From SAR202 cluster bacterium AD-804-J14_MRT_500m (GTDB taxonomy: Bacteria > Chloroflexota > Dehalococcoidia > UBA3495 > GCA-2712585), in the NCBI GenBank assembly GCA_009391275.1, contig VEXF01000052.1, positions 1-6,990 on the forward strand: DNA of 6,990 nt, written 5' to 3'. Of the stretch, positions 1 to 6,681 are shown in pieces. The translations under genes were made by a program, and so were the position numbers. Within the stretch, counting starts at the first letter, position 1. Each line of letters starts with the position of its first letter. The notes beneath the pieces are model-generated. The model saw only the letters and a list, made by a program, of their open reading frames with translations. It was not told the DNA's origin and ran no database searches.

Positions 1-65
1 TTGGTTTTCAGAAGCGAACTAATCTATACGACTAAAGAAGCCAGATATCGGTCAGTTTAAAAAAT

Positions 66-1412
66 TCAATCAGCTAAAAGTTTAGTGAGAACACGCACAC
101 TGGGTAATTTCTCCAAACTCCGGACGGATTCCAAGATATTCTCAGACCGGGATTCGGTGATAGCTGATTCAGAAAGTCTACGGAATTTCTCTACTAGTTC
201 ATTGTGAGGGCGTCGGTTCAAATAATCGCCAAAATGCGAACCATTAGAATGGGTAATAGTGCGGCCATCTTTTAGCCCGATAGACACAAGGGCACTCGGA
301 TAATCGTTGCGACTCGCCGTCATCTCTTGGTCTGCTTCCAGTGTGACTCGCTCCGCTAACAGTTTTATCTCAGGATCTGCAATTACCTCTGGTTCAAAGA
401 CAGATGCATCGCTCCGTCCCTTGACCACAGAAGCAGCTATTGCATAAGGAATGTGGAATTTAGCAGATAGTGTGGTATCTGGATAAGCACCTCGTAATCG
501 CTCTCCCATAGGATTGGTAGTCACTTTGATCCAGTCGATGTCTCCCGGTCCAATGTTAGCATCGGATACAAGAACCCCGACAGCATCTAAGGGAGCATGA
601 TTGTGTAAACAACATGCATGGAATTTAAAATAATTGTTTTCAATCCGCAGTGGATCCGATCCTAGCCCTTCTACAACTTGATCAGCATTAAACCCCTCTG
701 CGAGGATAGTTGAATAGACATCTCCTGGTCCGTCACCTATAGCGGTAAACCCACAACGTTGGGCGTGAACAGCTAGAATTCCCTGCATGCCAGACCTGCC
801 TGGATACAGGTTTCGTATGGTGGCTCCTTCAAAACATGGCGTCCAACTATTGGCGGGACTCATAGATGCCGATAGGCTAATAACCTCCCTCATTTCCTGT
901 CGATTAAACCCCATCAGACGAGCCACGGCAGCAGCTGTTCCCGGCGTCCCCCATATCCCATGCGAGTGGACATTCCATCGAGGGATCGTTGCCCCTCCTA
1001 AACGGGAGCAAACTTCATAGCCAACAACAAGAGCTTCAATAAATTGTTTCCCAGTAGAATCTATTTCCTCTGATACTGCCAGAAGGCCTGGTAGTACATG
1101 TATAGACGGATGCCCACCACCAAGACGGCTGCCTTCATCCAACTCCTGAGAAACCCCAGATGTTGCATTTACGAGAGCAGCCATAGTCGAAAGAGATCGG
1201 AGTCCATGACCTATTAATGTCGAGCTTCCGCCTCCGGTATAAGTCGCAGCAAAATTTGCCAAGTTCGCATTCTCCGGAAGTGTACTGCCACTTAAAATCG
1301 CACCCAAGGTATCCATAACCACATCTTGAGCAGCTATTTTGGCTGAGTCAGATAGTTGCTCATAAGTAAGTTCAGCCGCGAATTCAGCTAAGTCGTCTAA
1401 ATAATCAGTCAT
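66..1412 (-). CDS. MmgE/PrpD family protein (2-methylcitrate dehydratase / cis-aconitate decarboxylase superfamily)
   Basis: Full-length member (448 residues, usual size about 450) of the cytosolic MmgE/PrpD superfamily. Characterised relatives dehydrate 2-methylcitrate, decarboxylate cis-aconitate or epimerise iminodisuccinate. Counting from the upstream TTG, the N-terminal helical domain shows MDTLGAILSG near residue 35, D94, HPSIH with H103, and HSHGIWG with H153. RNLYPG is near 202, FKFHACC with K265 near 264, and AKFHIPYAIA near 319. H103 and H153 match the active-site histidines of cis-aconitate decarboxylase by motif, and K265 its second lysine; the first lysine is replaced by Arg in IRNLYPG, which suggests another substrate. 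Start choice: a TTG at 1418 gives two more residues, but the AGAGG ribosome site lies 8 bases before ATG 1412 and only 2 before the TTG. The gene lies 182 bases downstream of the amidohydrolase on the same strand and may be read from the same promoter. Family assignment is sure; the reaction is unknown. Confidence 0.93.
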   Translation of the reverse strand: MTDYLDDLAEFAAELTYEQLSDSAKIAAQDVVMDTLGAILSGSTLPENANLANFAATYTGGGSSTLIGHGLRSLSTMAALVNATSGVSQELDEGSRLGGGHPSIHVLPGLLAVSEEIDSTGKQFIEALVVGYEVCSRLGGATIPRWNVHSHGIWGTPGTAAAVARLMGFNRQEMREVISLSASMSPANSWTPCFEGATIRNLYPGRSGMQGILAVHAQRCGFTAIGDGPGDVYSTILAEGFNADQVVEGLGSDPLRIENNYFKFHACCLHNHAPLDAVGVLVSDANIGPGDIDWIKVTTNPMGERLRGAYPDTTLSAKFHIPYAIAASVVKGRSDASVFEPEVIADPEIKLLAERVTLEADQEMTASRNDYPSALVSIGLKDGRTITHSNGSHFGDYLNRRPHNELVEKFRRLSESAITESRSENILESVRSLEKLPSVRVLTKLLAD

Positions 1413-1594
1413 TCTCAAATCCTCTAACCAATATCTTCAAATTCATGGCCTAAAATTTTCTCGATGTGGAATCAAGCATTAAACATGGTTTGTTAACGAA
1501 GAACATGTTCAAGGCTAATCAAAGTCCAATCGTATAATGAAATCGGTAATCGAACATCAGACCGCTCTTGATTAATTTTTGCGGCGCTTGCCGG

Positions 1595-3013
1595 CTACCG
1601 AACCGAGCCTGCTAATGGGGACCGTGGGGATCCACATTCTAAGAATTTTCCATAACCGGGTTTTTGCTGTATTTCCCCATCTTCTAGAAGGACCTGGCCA
1701 CGCAGCAAAGACATCCAAGGTCTGCCAGTAACATTCCAACCTTCAAAAAGGGTAAATCCAGAGTGACTTTGCTGATCTTTATGCGATATCACCCTATCGC
1801 CTTTAGGATCCCATATCACCAAATCCGCGTCAGACCCAACTTGTATGACACCTTTTCTTGGATACAGACCAAATATACGAGCCGGATTTTCAGCCATAGA
1901 TCTTGCAAGCCACCAAATTGGGAGAGACCGTTTTACTATTCCTTCAGAATAAGTGAGTGGTACTATCGTGGCTATACCCGGAGCACCAAATGGGACTGCT
2001 GCCCCGTCAGGCGTGACGAAAACATTGTCCCAGCCGCCCATTTTAGACTCTTTTTTATGCGGGGCATGATCGCTTGCCACAGCCGAAATGTATCCCTGTT
2101 CTAAGCCGCGCCAAAGCGCAGGTTGATTTGGACCATCCTTAGGGCGAAGTGGAGGGCCAATTTTGGCCAATGGACCGACCTCCGCAAGTTTTTCATCTGA
2201 AAGCAGAAGATACTGGGGACAAGTTTCAGTCCAAACCCGTTGCCCTTCAGATTGTGCTCGTTTGATACGCTCCAGACCTAGTTCAGAACTAAGGTGTACC
2301 ACATAAATAGGGCAATCAGTGGCACGCCCCATGTTGACCGCTCTGTTAATAGCTTCTTCTTCAGCCCAAACAGGACAAGCTCTAGGAAAGTCTGTAGGGT
2401 GAACATGTCCTTCATCTATCAATTTATTTTCTAAATATTCAATGATGTTGCCGCTTTCACAATGCAGTTGAATGAGCCCGTTGCCCCTTGAGGCGAGCTC
2501 CATCGCTTCACAAATAAAATCATCTTCGCACATACGATTAGGATTTTTTTTATACGTCATGAACATCTTGAACGATTTAACACCAAGCTCTAACGCCTTG
2601 GGAATGCTTTTCAGGATGTATGGGCGATTTTGCAGTATGTAGTGAAACCCAAAATCAACGACACAATTCGACTCGATGTCTTCACGGTGTCGATGAATAG
2701 CGGAATCAAGTGGTTCGTCTTTCTCTAGGTCATAATTGCCGAATGGGATAAGGGTGGTAAGGCCTGCATACGCTGCTTCCGTTGCTCCTGTAGCAAAGTT
2801 ATCGCCGTAGTCAAGATGAACATGGCAATCGATTAAACCTGGCAACACAAACTTGCCTTCAGCGTCTATAACCCGATCGGCCTGAGGAAGTAAATGTTCC
2901 GGACCTATAGCAACAATCTTCTCTCCCTTTATGGCAATTGCAGCTTCATATGCTTCGGTAGAAGAGACAACTTGACCTCCTCGGACTATCGTATCAACTC
3001 TCGTATCAGGCAT
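1595..3013 (-). CDS. Dihydropyrimidinase/hydantoinase-family zinc amidohydrolase
   Basis: A 472-residue cyclic amidohydrolase of the dihydropyrimidinase/hydantoinase/allantoinase group, which opens cyclic ureides or imides by water attack at a binuclear metal centre in the cytoplasm. The whole metal set is visible: HVH (H64, H66), the lysine that becomes carboxylated in GVKSFK (K149), H184 in QLHCES, H240 in VVHLSS and D315 in SDHAP. Y154 in FMTY sits where hydantoinases have their catalytic tyrosine. N- and C-terminal beta-sandwich strands flank the barrel (VRGGQVV near 10; SDADLVIWDP near 394). Length and spacing fit D-hydantoinase well. Two substrate-side segments differ from classical enzymes: IGPPLR near 285 where SPPLR is usual, and PFGAPGIAT near 341 where PNGxPG(I/V)E is usual. 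Substrate is therefore open (hydantoin, dihydropyrimidine, allantoin-like or another cyclic amide). The ATG has a GAGG ribosome site 7 bases upstream and a clear promoter at 3053-3080. Confidence 0.93.
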   Translation of the reverse strand: MPDTRVDTIVRGGQVVSSTEAYEAAIAIKGEKIVAIGPEHLLPQADRVIDAEGKFVLPGLIDCHVHLDYGDNFATGATEAAYAGLTTLIPFGNYDLEKDEPLDSAIHRHREDIESNCVVDFGFHYILQNRPYILKSIPKALELGVKSFKMFMTYKKNPNRMCEDDFICEAMELASRGNGLIQLHCESGNIIEYLENKLIDEGHVHPTDFPRACPVWAEEEAINRAVNMGRATDCPIYVVHLSSELGLERIKRAQSEGQRVWTETCPQYLLLSDEKLAEVGPLAKIGPPLRPKDGPNQPALWRGLEQGYISAVASDHAPHKKESKMGGWDNVFVTPDGAAVPFGAPGIATIVPLTYSEGIVKRSLPIWWLARSMAENPARIFGLYPRKGVIQVGSDADLVIWDPKGDRVISHKDQQSHSGFTLFEGWNVTGRPWMSLLRGQVLLEDGEIQQKPGYGKFLECGSPRSPLAGSVR

Positions 3014-3020
3014 GGCTTTT

Positions 3021-3024
3021 CCTC
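3021..3024 (-). promoter_or_regulatory. Ribosome binding site of the amidohydrolase gene
   Basis: Read on the minus strand, AAAGAGG ends 7 bases before the ATG at 3013. This supports that start codon. Confidence 0.7.
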
Positions 3025-3052
3025 TTTAATAATTGTATTTAGATCTGTCTGT

Positions 3053-3080
3053 ATTATACCGGGGAAAATACGTGTAACAA
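3053..3080 (-). promoter_or_regulatory. Sigma70-type promoter for the amidohydrolase (and probably MmgE/PrpD) genes
   Basis: On the minus strand TTGTTA (3080-3075) is followed after 16 bases by a perfect TATAAT (3058-3053). Transcription would begin near 3046, leaving a leader of about 33 bases that holds the ribosome binding site. It is the best promoter match seen in the window and points away from the transporter gene. Confidence 0.65.
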
Positions 3081-3173
3081 GACTGAATTAGAAAAAACGC
3101 CAAGTTGTAGTTGATCATTCGTCGATATGAGCATAGGAGATTCAAGACAATATGGAGCAATATATGAAATATC

Positions 3174-3207
3174 CCAAGCTTATGACCATAAATACGAATA
3201 AGCTTGG
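3174..3207. repeat. Perfect 10-bp inverted repeat in the divergent intergenic region (possible operator)
   Basis: CCAAGCTTAT (3174-3183) and ATAAGCTTGG (3198-3207) are exact reverse complements separated by 14 bases. Each arm contains the self-complementary AAGCTT, so the arms are partly direct repeats as well, with centres 24 bases apart. The right arm ends just before the TATACT box at 3210-3215 and covers the place of a -35 element, which suits a regulator binding site for the transporter-peptidase operon. No T-run follows, so a terminator is unlikely. The function is inferred from position only. Confidence 0.45.
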
Positions 3208-3209
3208 CT

Positions 3210-3215
3210 TATACT
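3210..3215 (+). promoter_or_regulatory. Candidate -10 box of the transporter-peptidase operon
   Basis: TATACT matches five of six consensus bases and lies 29 bases before the transporter ATG. There is no recognisable -35 hexamer at 16-18 bases upstream; that place is filled by the inverted repeat at 3174-3207. The promoter may thus need an activator, or the true promoter may be elsewhere. Weak support. Confidence 0.3.
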
Positions 3216-3244
3216 GAAGCCATACCCGAAGGAATTACTGCAGT

Positions 3245-4525
3245 ATGCACACCATTAGCAACAGCGCGCCTACTTTAAGACCAATCAACTATGTAAATCT
3301 AAGCATATTGGGATTTGGATTGGCAGCAATAACAACCAGTCTGGGCCAAATAATCTTACCCATGAGGGTATTAGACATTGCGCCCGAGGCGCTCAAGAAC
3401 ACTTACCTGGGAATCCTGACCTTCGTCGGAATGGCAACTGCTATGCTGGTCCAGCCGGTTATGGGATATTTAAGTGACAGAACTAAGCTTTCTTGGGGAC
3501 GAAGGAAACCTTTCATTATCGTAGGTTCTGTGCTTGCTATACCCTGCATGATCGGAATTGGACTCTCTGGGAATTATATTTGGCTTGTTATAACCACTGC
3601 TTTAGTGCAAATGAGCGCGAACCTTGCACAAAGCCCATATGACGCCATAGTCAAGGATCAGGTTCCTCAGAACCTAAGGGGCAAGGTAGTATCTACACGA
3701 GCAGTAGCTGGTGCTGGTGGAGCTGTTACCTTCGTATTGCTCACCGGCTTGCTAATGGATCAACACAAAGTAACAGTGCATGACATTTGGCTTTGGCTTG
3801 CCGTGTCACTCCCAATGGGTGCTTTGGTCGGTTGCATGATATGGACCGCTGTTACGCTAAAGGACAATCAGACAGGTTTTACGTACAGCAGGTCGGAATC
3901 AGAAATTCGACGACATGACAGTCATCCTCAATTTCCGTGGTTACTAGCAGCCGGATTCTTCTTTATGGTAGCGGGAGGTATATTGCAAACATACACGTTG
4001 TTTTTCTTAAAAGACGTAGTAAACCTAGAGAATCCGGGCGCAGCATTAGGCATTTTAGCGGTGGTAGTGGGTATAACCATCTTGTTGTGCCTAATGCCTG
4101 CTGGCATATTGGCAGACCGCATAGGACGGCGACCTTTACTGATATTTTCCGCAATTATAGGAAGCAGCGGAACTATATTGTTCTTCTTCGCGAGCAACTT
4201 AATCCATGTAATCCTCATTGGGATACCGCTCGGGATAGCAGTCGGTATTTTCATGACCGCGGGACGAGCAATGATAACGGATATGGTCTCCACAAAATGG
4301 CCAGCCTTCCAAATGGGGATAGCCAATCTTGTGCTGTTGGGTGGCCTGGCTACCGCAAAATTAGGTGGAATTGCAATTGATGCATTAAATAGACACGGAG
4401 ATAATCTTGGATATCATGTTCTTGTGGGAATATGCGCGATATCGTTCCTTATCGGGGCAGTTCTTATCTGCACGATTAAAAATGAAAATGCACAGACCGT
4501 TCACAGGTTTAAATCCGAACTCTAG
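3245..4525 (+). CDS. MFS transporter, 12 transmembrane segments, sugar/organic-solute cation-symporter type
   Basis: A 426-residue inner-membrane carrier of the major facilitator superfamily. Hydrophobic segments are distributed as two six-helix halves around a hydrophilic central loop (about residues 206-230). The loop between helices 2 and 3 carries the MFS signature from G74 to R87 (GYLSDR, then WGRRKP), and the matching loop in the second half carries GILADRIGRRP (287-297). The form SDR...WGRRKP together with SPYDAIVKDQVP...RG (130-146) recalls the glycoside-pentoside-hexuronide and sucrose-type symporters more than drug exporters, so uptake is more likely than efflux; the substrate is not readable. 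Ribosome site AAGGA (3229-3233) lies 11 bases before the ATG, somewhat far. The gene is divergent from the amidohydrolase and 36 bases upstream of the S9 peptidase, so it may import the substrate for either one. Confidence 0.92.
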   Translation: MHTISNSAPTLRPINYVNLSILGFGLAAITTSLGQIILPMRVLDIAPEALKNTYLGILTFVGMATAMLVQPVMGYLSDRTKLSWGRRKPFIIVGSVLAIPCMIGIGLSGNYIWLVITTALVQMSANLAQSPYDAIVKDQVPQNLRGKVVSTRAVAGAGGAVTFVLLTGLLMDQHKVTVHDIWLWLAVSLPMGALVGCMIWTAVTLKDNQTGFTYSRSESEIRRHDSHPQFPWLLAAGFFFMVAGGILQTYTLFFLKDVVNLENPGAALGILAVVVGITILLCLMPAGILADRIGRRPLLIFSAIIGSSGTILFFFASNLIHVILIGIPLGIAVGIFMTAGRAMITDMVSTKWPAFQMGIANLVLLGGLATAKLGGIAIDALNRHGDNLGYHVLVGICAISFLIGAVLICTIKNENAQTVHRFKSEL

Positions 4526-4561
4526 GAAACTAACTTTTCTACAGAGGACAACCTGATAAAT

Positions 4562-6541
4562 ATGGATGACAGAACACTGCCCAATGAACCTATAACCCCG
4601 AACATCGTATATGAACTAGTCTCAATTTCTAGCCCTACATTGGCACCTGAAGGAGATCTGATAGCATATTCAGAAGGAACAATTGACTCGGAAACGTTAG
4701 TGGCTAAGTCACGGTTGACCTTGATGAATCTGCCGAACGGTCCAAAAATCTTTATCACCGACGGCCCAAAAGACAATCGACCGAAGTTCTCTCCGAATGG
4801 AGAAATAATCGCTTTCATGAGACCCGATAAAAATGAGCAATCTCAAATATGGACAATTACCGTTAACGGTGGAAAACCCAAACGTCTGACTTCAACGGGC
4901 GGCGGAGTACAAGATTTTGAATGGTCGCCTGGCTCAGATGCATTAGCATTCGTATCAGACGTCTGGCCGAAAAATGAAAACCCTAATGCTGAGAGTGGCA
5001 ATGAGCCGCGTGTGAAAGTCGTTAATCGGATTGGATACCGAGCTGATACGCTAGGATGGAGAGGCAACGCCTACCGACACATCTTTACCATCGGAATCAC
5101 TGGCGGACAGCCTCACCAAATCACCCATGGCCAATACGACAACTGGGGACCCAAATGGTCACATGACGGAACGAAGATCGGATTCATCTCTGCAAGACGC
5201 GATGACCGAGATGTGACTCCATACAGCGAGGCATATGTAATTTCAGCAGCAGGCGGAAACCCAGTAATGTGGTCGACGGGACTTTCCAGTATAGGAGCGT
5301 TGGTGTGGGATACACATGGGCAATTTATCGTAGCCGTGGCTTCGGAAGATGAAGCCGTTGGAGCTACATGGCAGGGACAATTGTATTTGTTGCACCCAGT
5401 CAACCCTCCGACCCAGTTATCATGCGACTCGATCAAACCTTCAGCAGGTTTCCCACCTACGGCCCCAGCACCGGAAATGTACTGCACCCCAAATGGTCAT
5501 GTGTTTTTCCTGGCCGATGCCCAAGGAGAATCATACTTATACGACACAGCCATGGATCCAAGCAAAACCCGAAAAATATACGGCGGAGGAGCACAATTTT
5601 CCGATGTTGTATTCGACAAGGAAGGGAAGATCGCGGTTATTCAAGCAAGTTCACCCACATCGCCCGGGGAACTGAGATTGATCAATATTGAACCTTACGC
5701 TGAATCCGTCATTGTAAGACCAAATGCTGATTTCTTCTTGACTCACCCGACCGCTTCTCTGGAGAAAAGAGTGATCACACGAGGTCGGCTGGAAATAGAA
5801 TCTCGTTTATTAAAACCCCCTGGGTTCGACTCGAACATCAAATACCCTCTCATACTAGACATTCACGGGGGTCCACACGGAGCTTTTTATGATTCTTTCA
5901 ACGCTATGCAACAAATTTTAGCAACGGCAGGTTATCTAGTGCTGTGTGTAAATCCACGTGGCTCATCGACATACGGAGTCGAATTTCTCAAAGCAGTGAT
6001 TGGCGACTGGGGCGGTGAAGACTATCTGGATATTCTGGCAGCAGTAGATGATACATGCACCGAGCCATACGTAGATACATCACGATTGGGCTTGCACGGA
6101 TACAGCTATGGCGGGTTTATGAGTTCTTGGATCGTTGGGCAAGACAACAGGTTTAAAGCAGCCGTAGTCGGGGCACCATGTACAGATCTGTCGAGCATGT
6201 ACGGTACGTCTGACATCGGGGTAAGCTTTGGAGAAAGGCAATGGGCCGGCACGAGGTATGACTCTTTTGACTCGTTCGTACGGCAGTCACCCCTGACGTA
6301 CGCCCAAAAAGTTAACACACCTATCCTCCTGCTACATGGAGAGTCAGATCACAGGTGTCCCATAGAACAGAGTGAACAATATTTTGTGACACTTAAGCGG
6401 CTAGGGAAAGAAGTGGAATTCGTAAGATTTCCAGGATGTTCTCACCTATTCCTAAGGAATGGTCATCCTAAAATGCGAGAGGAATACCTTCTTAGAACCT
6501 TGGCTTGGTTTGAGAAACATTTAGTTTCCCTCCGCGCGTAA
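4562..6541 (+). CDS. S9-family prolyl-oligopeptidase-type serine peptidase (acylaminoacyl-peptidase-like)
   Basis: A 659-residue cytoplasmic serine peptidase: N-terminal seven-bladed propeller, then C-terminal alpha/beta hydrolase domain. No signal peptide is present. Propeller strands of PD40/TolB type are seen at PKFSPNGEIIAF (74-85), FEWSPGSDALAF (119-130) and PKWSHDGTKIGF (197-208). The catalytic domain begins near 400: oxyanion-side HGGPHG (435-440), nucleophile S515 in GYSYGGF, D596 in HGESDHRCP and H628 in GCSHLF, all in the usual order and spacing. Such enzymes cleave short peptides, releasing dipeptides or N-acylated residues. Length is normal for the S9C/acylaminoacyl-peptidase group. 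It follows the transporter by 36 bases and is probably co-transcribed, suggesting hydrolysis of an imported peptide-like compound or general peptide recycling. ATG 4562 is 14 bases from GAGG (4544-4547), which is long; a CTG at 4553 is 5 bases from it and in frame, so three more residues are possible. Confidence 0.94.
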   Translation: MDDRTLPNEPITPNIVYELVSISSPTLAPEGDLIAYSEGTIDSETLVAKSRLTLMNLPNGPKIFITDGPKDNRPKFSPNGEIIAFMRPDKNEQSQIWTITVNGGKPKRLTSTGGGVQDFEWSPGSDALAFVSDVWPKNENPNAESGNEPRVKVVNRIGYRADTLGWRGNAYRHIFTIGITGGQPHQITHGQYDNWGPKWSHDGTKIGFISARRDDRDVTPYSEAYVISAAGGNPVMWSTGLSSIGALVWDTHGQFIVAVASEDEAVGATWQGQLYLLHPVNPPTQLSCDSIKPSAGFPPTAPAPEMYCTPNGHVFFLADAQGESYLYDTAMDPSKTRKIYGGGAQFSDVVFDKEGKIAVIQASSPTSPGELRLINIEPYAESVIVRPNADFFLTHPTASLEKRVITRGRLEIESRLLKPPGFDSNIKYPLILDIHGGPHGAFYDSFNAMQQILATAGYLVLCVNPRGSSTYGVEFLKAVIGDWGGEDYLDILAAVDDTCTEPYVDTSRLGLHGYSYGGFMSSWIVGQDNRFKAAVVGAPCTDLSSMYGTSDIGVSFGERQWAGTRYDSFDSFVRQSPLTYAQKVNTPILLLHGESDHRCPIEQSEQYFVTLKRLGKEVEFVRFPGCSHLFLRNGHPKMREEYLLRTLAWFEKHLVSLRA

Positions 6542-6601
6542 GACTCATACCCTACGCAATCTATTCAAATGACCATTAGCAATCCCTAGAATTCTTGTGC
6601 A

Positions 6602-6631
6602 TTGTTAAACTATATGTTCCAATCGGATATG
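6602..6631 (+). promoter_or_regulatory. Weak candidate promoter of the peroxiredoxin gene
   Basis: TTGTTA (6602-6607), 18 bases, then GATATG (6626-6631). The -35 hexamer equals that of the amidohydrolase promoter, but the -10 matches only half of the consensus. The 140-base gap after the peptidase gene, with no terminator hairpin visible, leaves readthrough from upstream equally possible. Confidence 0.25.
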
Positions 6632-6670
6632 ACCCATCTATTTCTCAAAGCATGCAGTAATTTAACGCTG

Positions 6671-6676
6671 AGGAGG
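6671..6676 (+). promoter_or_regulatory. Strong ribosome binding site of the selenocysteine peroxiredoxin gene
   Basis: AGGAGG lies 5 bases before the ATG at 6682. It is the strongest ribosome site in the window and fixes the start of a gene that a standard caller would miss because of its internal TGA. Confidence 0.8.
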
Positions 6677-6681
6677 CCCTT

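Noticed and set aside
1..65. Possible gene or terminator at the left edge
   Set aside because: The 65 bases after the MmgE/PrpD stop show no hairpin with a T-run and no supported coding frame.
1416..1418. TTG start for the MmgE/PrpD gene (450 residues)
   Set aside because: It is only 2 bases from the AGAGG ribosome site, whereas the ATG two codons later has an 8-base spacing.
1501..1510. Palindrome GAACATGTTC in the 182-base gap between the amidohydrolase and MmgE/PrpD genes
   Set aside because: A 10-bp perfect palindrome is expected several times by chance in a window this size, and no promoter-like boxes accompany it. The gap otherwise shows nothing definite.
3928..4326. A 132-codon minus-strand open frame inside the transporter gene
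   Set aside because: It is antisense to a well-supported membrane protein, has a biased composition expected of the opposite strand, and no recognisable domain.
5113..5487. A 124-codon minus-strand open frame inside the peptidase gene
   Set aside because: It is antisense to the propeller domain of a clear S9 peptidase and shows no domain or ribosome site.
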